Shown: positions 7,583 through 15,512 of the stretch, piece after piece | Position numbering within the stretch: the first letter of the stretch is position 1 | How the letters are laid out: every line of letters begins with the position of its first letter | DNA from: Gammaproteobacteria bacterium | Lineage (GTDB): Bacteria > Pseudomonadota > Gammaproteobacteria > Woeseiales > Woeseiaceae | Assembly: GCA_002685275.1 (NCBI GenBank) | Contig: NYWX01000068.1 | Coordinates: 1 to 22,369 of the forward strand | Length of the DNA: 22,369 bases | Reading direction: 5' to 3' | Translations under genes and position numbers: made by a program | The notes under the pieces: model-generated | Database searches by the model: none | Told to the model about the DNA's origin: nothing | What the model saw: the letters and a program-made list of their open reading frames with translations, nothing else

Positions 7583-8684
7583 TCAAATAATCACAAAATT
7601 TTGCATCATCACTTAAAAAATTTACTAAAGCTTGTGCAGGGACTTTCTTAAATAAATTTAAAAACATGGTATCTGCTTTTTCTGGATGGTTTTCTAGAAA
7701 ACTAACAAATATCTGATCTAGCCAGCGTATAAAAATATTACGGTCTGTTTTTTTTGGGGTTGGAAGTCCAAAAAATAAACTCTTTGTATAATTTACTGCT
7801 TGTTTTTGTGCATGCGTATAACAATAACCAGTGGAGGGGCGCGTGGTATTTGCATGCAATCCAAATGGTATGATATTTGCAAATTCTCTTTGTTTGACAG
7901 TAGCAACTTTCTTATACATTGGAATAACACCATATTCCTCTCTTATAATTTTCCAATTCTTAATAAATAAAGAGTTTTTTAAGTATTCTTCCAACTCATC
8001 TTTGTAAGTTTCTTTAGAGGAAAAATTTTTTGAAAAATGGGTGGATTCAATTAATGCATGCTTAGAGCTGAAGGGTAAAATATAAAAAAAATGAATATCA
8101 TTATTTTGAGTTGCCTGAAAATCCATAAGAGTGACAGTATCGATATCAAACACATCAGTCATAGTTTTTACTTCCCAACCCCCGAAGTGTTGAAGCAAAG
8201 TATTATCAGGTATATTTTTAGGTCGAGTATCATAAACATACTTACTTTTGATGTTGAAGTCTCCGCATTTGACCGTAACATTATCTTTATAAGCAATAAC
8301 ATCTCTTGCTGAAGCACCATTAACTAATCTAATTCCATTTGATTTTTCAAGGTATTCTTGAGCTAGTTTGTAATAGATGCCGCTATTAACTCTTACATAA
8401 GGATTATCACAATATTCACTAATATAGGTCTGACCTTTCGCGCAAACTTTCCATTTATGCCATTTATGTGTAATAGCAGAGTCAAAAAAACTATCTGTTT
8501 TCTTCCAAAAACACCACGTTTTATCTTCTTCGTAAATTTCTCGTGGTTCTAACACAATAGTTGATTTGTGATGATTCTTATTTTTGTTATTACGATCAGC
8601 AATTTGATAAGCTAAAGCTAGACCGCTCATGCCTCCACCGAGAATTAACACATCACAACTAGTCGTTGTTGATTTACTGTTCAT
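7515..8684 (-). CDS. crtY: Lycopene beta-cyclase
   Basis: Cyclises both ends of lycopene to give beta-carotene. DVLILGGGMSGLALAYQIAD at residues 11-30 is the N-terminal dinucleotide-binding motif and STIVLEP at 41-47 the end of the second strand. DKTWCFWKK at 54-62 is diagnostic of CrtY/CrtL-type cyclases, which carry R/K-TWCFW here. Other family features are PFSSKHALIESTHFS and GLHANTTRPSTGYCYTHAQK. The 389 residues match the usual 380-390. It starts 19 bp after the crtB stop and overlaps the start of blh, so the three form a tight crtB-crtY-blh unit ending in retinal. No hydroxylase or ketolase gene is nearby, which fits beta-carotene as the intended intermediate. Confidence 0.95.
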   Translation of the reverse strand: MNSKSTTTSCDVLILGGGMSGLALAYQIADRNNKNKNHHKSTIVLEPREIYEEDKTWCFWKKTDSFFDSAITHKWHKWKVCAKGQTYISEYCDNPYVRVNSGIYYKLAQEYLEKSNGIRLVNGASARDVIAYKDNVTVKCGDFNIKSKYVYDTRPKNIPDNTLLQHFGGWEVKTMTDVFDIDTVTLMDFQATQNNDIHFFYILPFSSKHALIESTHFSKNFSSKETYKDELEEYLKNSLFIKNWKIIREEYGVIPMYKKVATVKQREFANIIPFGLHANTTRPSTGYCYTHAQKQAVNYTKSLFFGLPTPKKTDRNIFIRWLDQIFVSFLENHPEKADTMFLNLFKKVPAQALVNFLSDDAKFCDYLNVIMAMPKKIFICEALRCVAKS

Positions 8685-8703
8685 TAGTTTTTTATAGAAA
8701 AAT

Positions 8704-9609
8704 TTATTTTTCCAAAGCCTTATGAAGATTACTGCAATGAGTAACTTTGTTAATTAATTTTGTACTTGATCCTTCATGCATTCGTTTCCATAGAAGTATA
8801 AAAATCAAATAAATCTTTTTATATTTTGGAACAATACTTCTTTCTTGCCAATATGAGTTTGGGGAATTAATTATTTTTTCGCCAATTGCTTGATATAATC
8901 GGGCTGCAATTTTAATGGTATACCTTACTGATCTTGGTAGATAACCATAACCTAATGCCGCGCTTGCATAATATTGATCCGCAAGAATCAAAACTCGCTT
9001 TGCAGCTTTATAAGCACTATCTCTCATTTTAGAATCTCCATTAATAATGCCATTACAAGTTACAGGTTTATTTAGCAATTCTTTGGGGAGGTAAATTCTA
9101 CCTCTTTTAGCATCTTCTAAAATATCTCTGCAGGCATTACTCATTTGCATTGCAATGCCAAGGTCTATAGCAAAAGGAAAAGCATTAGTGTTGCGTACAT
9201 CGAATATATAACACATCATTAAGCCAACAGTTGAGGCAACACCATAAGCAAAACGGACAAGATGATCAACGCTTTCTAATTCTCTAGGATGCTGATCAGC
9301 AATTATTCCATCAATGAAATCAAGAAAGATACTGGTTGGAATTTTATAATCTTTCTTTAGTAAAATTACATCTTTGAGTATCGTATTATCAGTTTGATTT
9401 TCAATAATATCTTGTCTGATACGATTGAGCTTTTTATCATTGCTACCTGGTAAGGTATTATCGTCCGCTAAATCATCAATATATCTGCAGAATGCATATA
9501 AGCGAGCTACTGCTTCATATTTTTTTTTATTTAAAAGTTTAGCTGCAAAAGAAAATGTTTTTGCATTTGATTTAAAGGTAGAGGTAGCTTCAATAATATT
9601 ATTATTCAT
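8704..9609 (-). CDS. crtB: Phytoene synthase
   Basis: Condenses two geranylgeranyl diphosphates head to head into phytoene, the committed carotenoid step. Both aspartate-rich Mg2+-diphosphate motifs of the squalene/phytoene synthase family are present: YAFCRYIDDLADD (DDLAD at 45-49) and MQMSNACRDILEDAKRGRIY (D162 to D166), followed by LPKELL. The 301 residues are typical. The ATG is preceded by AGG about eight bases upstream. It begins 45 bp after the fbpA stop on the same strand; the gap holds a T-rich run and a loopless AAAAATATTTTT palindrome but no GC hairpin, so transcription from the iron genes may continue into it. The GGPP synthase (crtE) that feeds it is not in this window. Confidence 0.95.
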   Translation of the reverse strand: MNNNIIEATSTFKSNAKTFSFAAKLLNKKKYEAVARLYAFCRYIDDLADDNTLPGSNDKKLNRIRQDIIENQTDNTILKDVILLKKDYKIPTSIFLDFIDGIIADQHPRELESVDHLVRFAYGVASTVGLMMCYIFDVRNTNAFPFAIDLGIAMQMSNACRDILEDAKRGRIYLPKELLNKPVTCNGIINGDSKMRDSAYKAAKRVLILADQYYASAALGYGYLPRSVRYTIKIAARLYQAIGEKIINSPNSYWQERSIVPKYKKIYLIFILLWKRMHEGSSTKLINKVTHCSNLHKALEK

Positions 9610-9654
9610 AGCTAAAACCTAAAAAAACAAAAGATTTATCAAAAATATTTTTAA

Positions 9655-10692
9655 TTATTTCCATCCGGCTCGATCATAAAGTCTAACAGCTTGATTCTGC
9701 ATTGCACCCAGATTTCTTACATTTAATTTATCTTCTTTGAATTCTCCAAGTTTTGCAATAGCCCCAGTTGCTTGACCTACAATTGGATACTCATTATTAC
9801 CTTCAGCAAATAGTTTTTGTGCAAAATCACTTGTTAGGTAATCTAAGAATTTTAAGGCATTGTCAAAATTGGGTGCATACTTAGTTATTCCAGCACCACT
9901 TATATTGACATGACTTCCTCTGTTGTTTTGATTCGGAAAAATAACATTTAAATTATCTGCAGTAACCCTATCTTTTTCTTCTTTAGATCCTAGTAGGCGA
10001 CCTAAATAGTACGTGTTAGCAACTGTAATACCACACTCACCAGAGGCTACCGCTCTTAGTTGAGCAGTGTCATTGCCTTGAGGTGAACGAGCAAAATTAT
10101 TAACAACTGCATTTGCCCAAGCCTCAGCTTTTTGCTCACCATTTGCCTCAATAAGAGAGCTCATTAATGAAAGGTTATATATATTAGATGATGAGCGCAT
10201 GCAAACTTGACCCTTTAAAGCTGGATCAGCTAAATCTTCATAGTCTTTTATTTCTATCTGAAAGTTTGATTTTTTATTTTGAACAATTACTCTTGCTCTT
10301 TTAGATAGTCCGTACCAAAAACCATCTCCATCACGTAGATTTTCTGGAATGCGAGTGTTTAAGGTTTCAGATGAAATAGGCTGAAAAATACCTTTTTGTT
10401 GTGCACGCCATATTCTTCCAGCATCGACTGTAATGAGAATATCAGCGGGACTGAATTCACCTTCATTTACAATTCTTTCAATTAACGCGTCACTTCCACC
10501 TTCAATAAGGTTGACTTTAATGCCAGTTTTTTCAGTAAATTCATTATATAAAGCCATGTCTGTATCGTAGTGACGGGCTGAATAAACGTTAACTTCTTCA
10601 ACTTCTTGTGCATAAGATTGGTATGAAATAATGAATATAAAAAAAGATGCTAAAAGAAAATAAGAAAAATCTATTGATTTACAGTATTTCAT
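9655..10692 (-). CDS. fbpA: Ferric-iron ABC transporter, periplasmic substrate-binding protein
   Basis: Captures Fe(III) in the periplasm and delivers it to the FbpB permease. Residues 1-28 are a signal peptide: a short charged start, the hydrophobic SYFLLASFFIFIISY core and likely cleavage after SYA. EVNVYSARHYDTDMALYNEF opens the mature protein as in the FbpA/FutA family, GGSDALIERI and PADILITVDAGR follow, and the paired tyrosines Y228-Y229 in ANTYYLGRLLGS match the Fe(III)-binding tyrosines. The 345 residues are full length. An AGGAAGG ribosome binding site lies ten bases before the ATG. The gene has its own promoter with a Fur box at 10710-10756, so it should be induced by iron limitation. 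It follows fbpC by 29 bp. Confidence 0.93.
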   Translation of the reverse strand: MKYCKSIDFSYFLLASFFIFIISYQSYAQEVEEVNVYSARHYDTDMALYNEFTEKTGIKVNLIEGGSDALIERIVNEGEFSPADILITVDAGRIWRAQQKGIFQPISSETLNTRIPENLRDGDGFWYGLSKRARVIVQNKKSNFQIEIKDYEDLADPALKGQVCMRSSSNIYNLSLMSSLIEANGEQKAEAWANAVVNNFARSPQGNDTAQLRAVASGECGITVANTYYLGRLLGSKEEKDRVTADNLNVIFPNQNNRGSHVNISGAGITKYAPNFDNALKFLDYLTSDFAQKLFAEGNNEYPIVGQATGAIAKLGEFKEDKLNVRNLGAMQNQAVRLYDRAGWK

Positions 10693-10709
10693 TACTGAAC
10701 CTTCCTAAA

Positions 10710-10724
10710 TGAGAATGATTATCA
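10710..10724. promoter_or_regulatory. Fur box upstream of fbpA
   Basis: The bases TGAGAATGATTATCA differ at one position from the 7-1-7 Fur consensus TGATAATnATTATCA. The site lies 18 bp before the fbpA start, just downstream of the candidate -10 element, and overlaps the fbpC stop codon (10722-10724). Fe(II)-Fur bound here would block transcription start. Placement before an iron-uptake gene gives independent support. Iron-responsive repressors of other families can use similar sites, so binding by Fur itself is inferred. Confidence 0.85.
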
Positions 10725-11795
10725 TCTACTATAAATCAACGTCTCAGCAGAAGCAAAATTTATATCAACCAAAGCACCTAAAGCTAAATCTTCTGGCTGA
10801 GTAGATGATATATAAATTTGCTCGTCACCAAAATTAACTGTCGTAAGAAAATTTCGACCCAAAAATCTTTTATCTTTAATGGTTGCTGGACCCTTTGATT
10901 CACAAATTTTCAACGAAGAAGACCGAATACTTAGGTAAACTTGTTGCCCCTCTCTAAAATCTTTGCATTCTTTTAATTTAGATAGATCACTTTGCCCAAA
11001 GGGGTTATTTATTTTTTCAAAAGGTATTTTTCCAAAGCTAGTTTCTACATACTTACCTGAAATTTTACCATTAATTGTCTGCATTCCAGCAAATGTTTGG
11101 GCTACATAGGGACTTTTTGGCGAGCACCAAAGAGTTTCAGGTTTCCCTATTTGAACTGTATTTCCATTATCTAAGATTAATATACGGTCAGCCATTTCCA
11201 TTGCTTCTTCAGGATCATGAGTTACCATCAAAGTAGCCGTTTTTGCATCTTTAAGTGCATACCTTGCCTGTTCTCGTAATATTTTTCTCAGAGGAATGTC
11301 GACACTGGCAAAAGGCTCATCTAAAAGTATTACTGATGGTTCAGTTGCAAGGGCCCTTATAAGAGCTACTCTCTGTTGCTGCCCGCCTGATAAGGTATGT
11401 GGATAACGATCACCTATTTCACTTAAATCCACACTTGCTAGATGTTTTTTTACAATAGCAGTTTTTTTTATATTATTTGGACCAACCAAACCGAAAGAAA
11501 TATTCTCCGCTACCGTTAAGTGCGGAAATAAAGCATGATCTTGAAAAACCAAACCAATTGGTCGATCTTCAGGCGATGGATTGGTGTTATTATTAGCCAA
11601 TAACTGATCATCAAGGTGAATTTCTCCATTTTGTATAACTTCAAGGCCTGCAGCTATACGTAATAAGGTACTTTTACCGCTGCCAGACGGTCCAAGGATG
11701 CAAACTATTTCACCGTCTTTTACTTCCAGGTTTAGATTAGATAAAGCAAGTATATTGTCATATTCGTGACTAATGTTTTTGAATGATATTGTCAT
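10722..11795 (-). CDS. fbpC: Ferric-iron ABC transporter, ATP-binding protein
   Basis: Cytoplasmic ATPase that energises the FbpB permease. GPSGSGKS at 35-42 is Walker A, VFQDHALFPHLTVAENISFG at 83-102 contains the Q-loop, LSGGQQQR at 135-142 is the ABC signature, ILLDEPFASVD from 156 is Walker B with the D-loop, and VTHDPEEAMEMADR supplies the H-loop. The C-terminal portion (about 235-357) is a TOBE-like regulatory domain as in the FbpC/PotA subfamily. The 357 residues are typical. It is divergent from fbpB and leads the minus-strand run. No clear Fur box is seen in the 102-bp gap to fbpB. The iron assignment rests mainly on the adjacent fbpA and fbpB. Confidence 0.92.
   Translation of the reverse strand: MTISFKNISHEYDNILALSNLNLEVKDGEIVCILGPSGSGKSTLLRIAAGLEVIQNGEIHLDDQLLANNNTNPSPEDRPIGLVFQDHALFPHLTVAENISFGLVGPNNIKKTAIVKKHLASVDLSEIGDRYPHTLSGGQQQRVALIRALATEPSVILLDEPFASVDIPLRKILREQARYALKDAKTATLMVTHDPEEAMEMADRILILDNGNTVQIGKPETLWCSPKSPYVAQTFAGMQTINGKISGKYVETSFGKIPFEKINNPFGQSDLSKLKECKDFREGQQVYLSIRSSSLKICESKGPATIKDKRFLGRNFLTTVNFGDEQIYISSTQPEDLALGALVDINFASAETLIYSR
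10728..10756 (-). promoter_or_regulatory. Candidate sigma-70 promoter for fbpA and downstream genes
   Basis: On the minus strand, TTGCTT (10756-10751) and TATAGT (10733-10728) are separated by exactly 17 bp. The -10 matches TATAAT at five of six bases, the -35 matches TTGACA at three of six. Start of transcription would fall within the Fur box. The promoter lies inside the 3' end of fbpC, allowing fbpA to be made independently of fbpC. Confidence 0.5.
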
Positions 11796-11897
11796 ATTTG
11801 AAGTTCTTGCCTGATTCTCGTAAAGTTTTCAGATAAGCGCATATTGCCCGAATATTTAAGGCTATGCATTGCATTTAATTACTAAGGAACTTGAGAT

Positions 11898-13544
11898 TTG
11901 ACTCAAAATCACTCACCAGTTTGGTTTTGTGGTGTTATGCTAATCGCAATTCCAGTAATGATGCCAATTGGTGTATTACTCTATTCATTTTTAATACCAA
12001 TTGAATCCACCCCTCAAAGTTTAGATATATTTGACCACATACGCCAAACTGTTCTCCCTATTTATTTGTATAATACTCTCTCATTAATGGGAATAGTTGG
12101 AATAACTACCACCATCATTGGCGTAAGCACTGCTTGGATTACTGTAAATTATACGTTCCCATTAAGTAAAATTCTAACACCATCATTAGTTTTACCATTG
12201 GCAGCTCCTGCTTATGTGGTCGGATATGTTTATGCTGATTTATTAGAATATGCTGGGCCAATACAAACGTATTTTCGTATAATGTTTGATTTAGAAGGAA
12301 TAGATTATTTTCCTTCCATACGCTCTTTGGGCGGTGCTGCATTTGTTATATCGTTAGCTCTATATCCATATGTGTATCTTCTTGCTCGAGCTAGCTTCAT
12401 TCAACAATCTAAAAGTCTGCATGAAGCTGCAAGAGTTTTAGGAGCAAACGAAAAAAAAATATTTTGGAGAGTTGCTTTACCAGTTTCAAGGCCTGCAATT
12501 GCTGGCGGTATCGCCCTTGTACTGATGGAAACAGTAGCTGATTATGGTGTTGTTGAGCATTTTGGAGTACCTACTTTTACTGTGGGCATTTTTCGTACAT
12601 GGTATGCAATGGGTGAGCACACTGCAGCTCTTCAATTAGCTGGTTGGTTATTTATAATCGTTGCACTGTTAGTAATTACTGAACAGTTTGCAAGAAAGGG
12701 GCAATATTTTAACCCTCTTAGTGGAAATAAGCGTGGAAAAAGAAAAAAATTAAAAGGCCTTTCTGCCTTATTTGCAATGTCTATTTGCTTGATTCCAGTA
12801 ATTTTTGGTTTTTTTGTGCCTTTAATAATCCTCATTAAACATACTATTTCTGTTGGCGATCCTTTAATCGGAAAGAATTTTAGCGTTCTTCTATATAATA
12901 GTTTTTATGTTGCTAGTTTAGCTGCGTTCTTGTGTACAGTAGCATCGCTTTGGCTGAGTTATTCGCAACGGCTGCAAAATAATTTTTTAACAAACATTGG
13001 TATTCGCATTTCAACATTAGGTTATGCGATCCCCGGAATGATATTAGCTATTGGTGTATTAATACCTCTATCCTTTTTTGATAGATCATTAAGCCAGTTC
13101 TTACAAAAATATATTGATGACTTTTCTGGGCTACTGATTACAGGTTCTGTCGCAGTTTTAATATTTGTGTATATTGCAAGATTCTTAACGGCTGCCTATA
13201 ACAGCTCGCAAATGGGTATTAGCACCGTTCATTATAATCTTGATGCAGCCGCAAGAAGTTTGGGTGCTACACCGCAGCAAGTTTTAAAAAAAATTCATAT
13301 TCCATTATTGCGCCCAGCCATTCTAAGCGGATTTTTATTAGTCTTTATTGATGTTTTGAAAGAACTACCTGCTACTTTAATTTTAAGGCCGTTTAATTTT
13401 GAAACATTGGCTACACGAGTTTATAGGCTTGCTTCAGATGAGCGTCTCAGTGAAGCATCAACAGCCGCAATAAGTATTATTTTGTTATCTTTGGTGCCGA
13501 TCTTTCTAATTTTGTTAAATGACTTAAGAAAAGACAATAACTAA
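11898..13544 (+). CDS. fbpB: Ferric-iron ABC transporter, fused permease
   Basis: Inner-membrane channel of the Fe(III) importer. The 548-residue protein contains two binding-protein-dependent permease domains in tandem, as in FbpB/SfuB. Each has an EAA loop that docks on FbpC: EAARVLGANEKKIFWRVALP from residue 176, and DAAARSLGATPQQVLKKIHI from about 447, followed by PLLRPAIL. About twelve hydrophobic helices are visible. The start is a TTG at 11898, supported by an AAGGA ten bases upstream; the first in-frame ATG (11937) is 13 codons inside the protein and would cut into the first helix. The gene is divergent from fbpC rather than between fbpA and fbpC, a split arrangement. It is followed 38 bp later by an MFS gene on the same strand. 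Confidence 0.92.
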   Translation: MTQNHSPVWFCGVMLIAIPVMMPIGVLLYSFLIPIESTPQSLDIFDHIRQTVLPIYLYNTLSLMGIVGITTTIIGVSTAWITVNYTFPLSKILTPSLVLPLAAPAYVVGYVYADLLEYAGPIQTYFRIMFDLEGIDYFPSIRSLGGAAFVISLALYPYVYLLARASFIQQSKSLHEAARVLGANEKKIFWRVALPVSRPAIAGGIALVLMETVADYGVVEHFGVPTFTVGIFRTWYAMGEHTAALQLAGWLFIIVALLVITEQFARKGQYFNPLSGNKRGKRKKLKGLSALFAMSICLIPVIFGFFVPLIILIKHTISVGDPLIGKNFSVLLYNSFYVASLAAFLCTVASLWLSYSQRLQNNFLTNIGIRISTLGYAIPGMILAIGVLIPLSFFDRSLSQFLQKYIDDFSGLLITGSVAVLIFVYIARFLTAAYNSSQMGISTVHYNLDAAARSLGATPQQVLKKIHIPLLRPAILSGFLLVFIDVLKELPATLILRPFNFETLATRVYRLASDERLSEASTAAISIILLSLVPIFLILLNDLRKDNN

Positions 13545-13582
13545 TTAAAAATCATAATTACTTACAAAGAAGAAATATTTTA

Positions 13583-14893
13583 ATGAAAAAAATTCTATCA
13601 TGGTCTATTGCAGTTGCTGTAGGTGGATTCTTATTCGGTTTTGATACAGCTGTTATCTCGGGGGCAGATCAACCACTTCAAGAGCTATGGAGAACAAGTG
13701 ATCTTGTGCATGGTGCTATGGTTATGTCATCTGCATTATGGGGAACCGTTGCAGGGGCCTTGTCAGCTGGATTTATTTGTGAAAAATTTGGCCGCAAGAA
13801 GATTTTAATTTTAGTTGCTATTTTTTATCTTTTGTCTGCTATTGGCTCAGCTCTCTCGGGAGATCCATTCCTTTTTGCAATTATGAGATTGATAGGTGGG
13901 TTTGGAGTAGGTATATCATCAATTGTAGTACCTGCTTATATTGCAGAAATTGCTCCAGCAAAATATAGGGGTAGATTGGTTGCGCTTTATCAGTTCCAAA
14001 TTGTTTTTGGAATATTAGTTGCTTTTTTGTCTAATTTTATTTTGTCTGAGTATTTTAGTCTAAATTGGAGGTGGATGTTAGGAGTTGAGATCGTTCCAGC
14101 ATTAATCTTTTTAATTATGGTTGTTGGGGTTCCAGAAAGCCCGAGATGGTTGTTGATAAGGAAGAAAGATGAGGAAGGATCTCTACGAATTTTAAGGACC
14201 ATAGATCCATTAAATGCATCAACCATCATTAATGAAATTAAAAGTATTCCAGCAAGGGATGGGTTAGATAGGTTATTTTCAAAAACTTATTTTACACCCA
14301 TTACTTTAGCCTTCTTTGTTGCTTTTTTTAATCAAATTTCAGGAATAAATTTCATTATTTATTTTGCTCCTCGTATTTTTTCATTAGCAGGACTTGACGG
14401 CTCTGTTGCTTTGTTGTCATCAACAGGTGTAGGCGTTGTTAATCTAATATTTACAATTTTTGGGATGTTGCTTATAGATAATTTTGGTAGAAGGCCGCTT
14501 TTATTCATAGGAACGATTGGGTTTATTATTTCATTGGTATCCATAAGTTTTGCTTTTTATATGAGCTTTGATGGGCTTGTAGTTGTATTTTTTGTATTTC
14601 TTTTTATTGCTTCGCACGCAATCGGGCAAGGATCTGTTTGCTGGGTGTTTTTTGCAGAAATCTTTCCTAATAACGTTAGGACTAAAGGCCAATCACTTGG
14701 AAGCGGGGTTCATTGGATTTTAGCGGCTTTAATTGCATTATTGATACCGTATTTTTTAAATAAATTTGAGGCATATCAAATTTTTGGATTCTTTGCGGTT
14801 ATGATGATATTTCAATTATTTTTTGTTTTATTTTTCATGCCAGAGACGCGGCAAAAGACATTAGAGTCTTTAGCAAAAAATTATTCTAAATGA
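13583..14893 (+). CDS. MFS sugar transporter (sugar porter family)
   Basis: Twelve-helix major facilitator protein, 436 residues, probably a proton-coupled sugar importer. Family signatures are clear: GGFLFGFDTAVISGADQPLQ in helix 1, EKFGRRK between helices 2 and 3, AEIAPAKYRGRLVALYQFQI around helices 4-5, VPESPRWLL at the end of helix 6, DNFGRRPLL between helices 8 and 9, and PETRQKTLE at the C-terminus. GLDRLFSKTY marks the central loop before helix 7. This pattern resembles bacterial xylose, galactose or inositol carriers, but the exact sugar cannot be read. The ATG follows an AAGAAG-like site. It lies 38 bp after fbpB and 47 bp before apt on the same strand, so all may be co-transcribed although functionally unrelated. 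Confidence 0.9.
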   Translation: MKKILSWSIAVAVGGFLFGFDTAVISGADQPLQELWRTSDLVHGAMVMSSALWGTVAGALSAGFICEKFGRKKILILVAIFYLLSAIGSALSGDPFLFAIMRLIGGFGVGISSIVVPAYIAEIAPAKYRGRLVALYQFQIVFGILVAFLSNFILSEYFSLNWRWMLGVEIVPALIFLIMVVGVPESPRWLLIRKKDEEGSLRILRTIDPLNASTIINEIKSIPARDGLDRLFSKTYFTPITLAFFVAFFNQISGINFIIYFAPRIFSLAGLDGSVALLSSTGVGVVNLIFTIFGMLLIDNFGRRPLLFIGTIGFIISLVSISFAFYMSFDGLVVVFFVFLFIASHAIGQGSVCWVFFAEIFPNNVRTKGQSLGSGVHWILAALIALLIPYFLNKFEAYQIFGFFAVMMIFQLFFVLFFMPETRQKTLESLAKNYSK

Positions 14894-14940
14894 GATTTAT
14901 GCAATATATATAATTCTTAATAATTTATAATCTTTTTTAA

Positions 14941-15498
14941 ATGGAAATTTTAAATATGAATGACCCCTTAAGCATTAAAAAATATATTAGAACAATTAAA
15001 GATTTTCCTATTGAAGGTATTCAATATAGAGATATAACAAGTCTGATTGAAATACCCAGCGCTTTTATAAAAACCTGTAAAGAGCTCACCAAAAGAGCTG
15101 CTGAATTTAATGCAACTATGGTTACTAGCATCGAAAGCAGAGGCTTTATTTTTGCAGGACCGATTTCTTGTGATTTATCTCTACCATTTGTCTTAGCAAG
15201 AAAACCAGGGAAATTACCTAATGACACTTATAAAAAAAACTTCAATCTTGAGTACGGCAGTACTTCTATAGAAATCCAAAAAAATACAAAAATAAAGGGA
15301 GATGATAGGATAGTTGTTATTGATGATCTTATTGCAACTGGCGGGACTGCATTGGCATGTGCTGAAATTCTTACTCAGGGATTTAATGTAAAAAAATCAA
15401 ATATTTTGATTTTAAGTGTTATAGATCTACCTGATTTAGGGGGTAGCGAAATCATAAGAAGTAGAGGTTATAATATTGAAACTTTAGCTAAATATTAA
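14941..15498 (+). CDS. apt: Adenine phosphoribosyltransferase
   Basis: Purine salvage enzyme converting adenine and PRPP to AMP in the cytoplasm. IKDFPIEGIQYRDITSLI at 19-36 is the Apt N-terminal signature (usually DFPxxGIxFRDITPLL), SIESRGFIFAGPI at 63-75 binds the base and ribose, RKPGKLP at 87-93 is the flexible loop, and VVIDDLIATGGTALA at 125-139 is the PRPP-binding motif. The 185 residues are close to the usual 170-185. Two starts are possible, ATG 14941 or ATG 14956; the second has a GGA upstream, and homology does not decide between them. It stands 14 bp before the second TPR gene, suggesting co-transcription. Confidence 0.93.
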   Translation: MEILNMNDPLSIKKYIRTIKDFPIEGIQYRDITSLIEIPSAFIKTCKELTKRAAEFNATMVTSIESRGFIFAGPISCDLSLPFVLARKPGKLPNDTYKKNFNLEYGSTSIEIQKNTKIKGDDRIVVIDDLIATGGTALACAEILTQGFNVKKSNILILSVIDLPDLGGSEIIRSRGYNIETLAKY

Positions 15499-15512
15499 CT
15501 GGTGATAATTAA

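Noticed and set aside
9610..9654. AAAAATATTTTT palindrome between fbpA and crtB as a terminator
   Set aside because: All A/T with no loop; not a convincing stem. Treated as permitting read-through.
11781..11800. Fur-like pattern at the fbpC start
   Set aside because: Only partial match (TGATATTGTCAT) and it lies over the start codon; too weak beside the near-perfect box at 10710.
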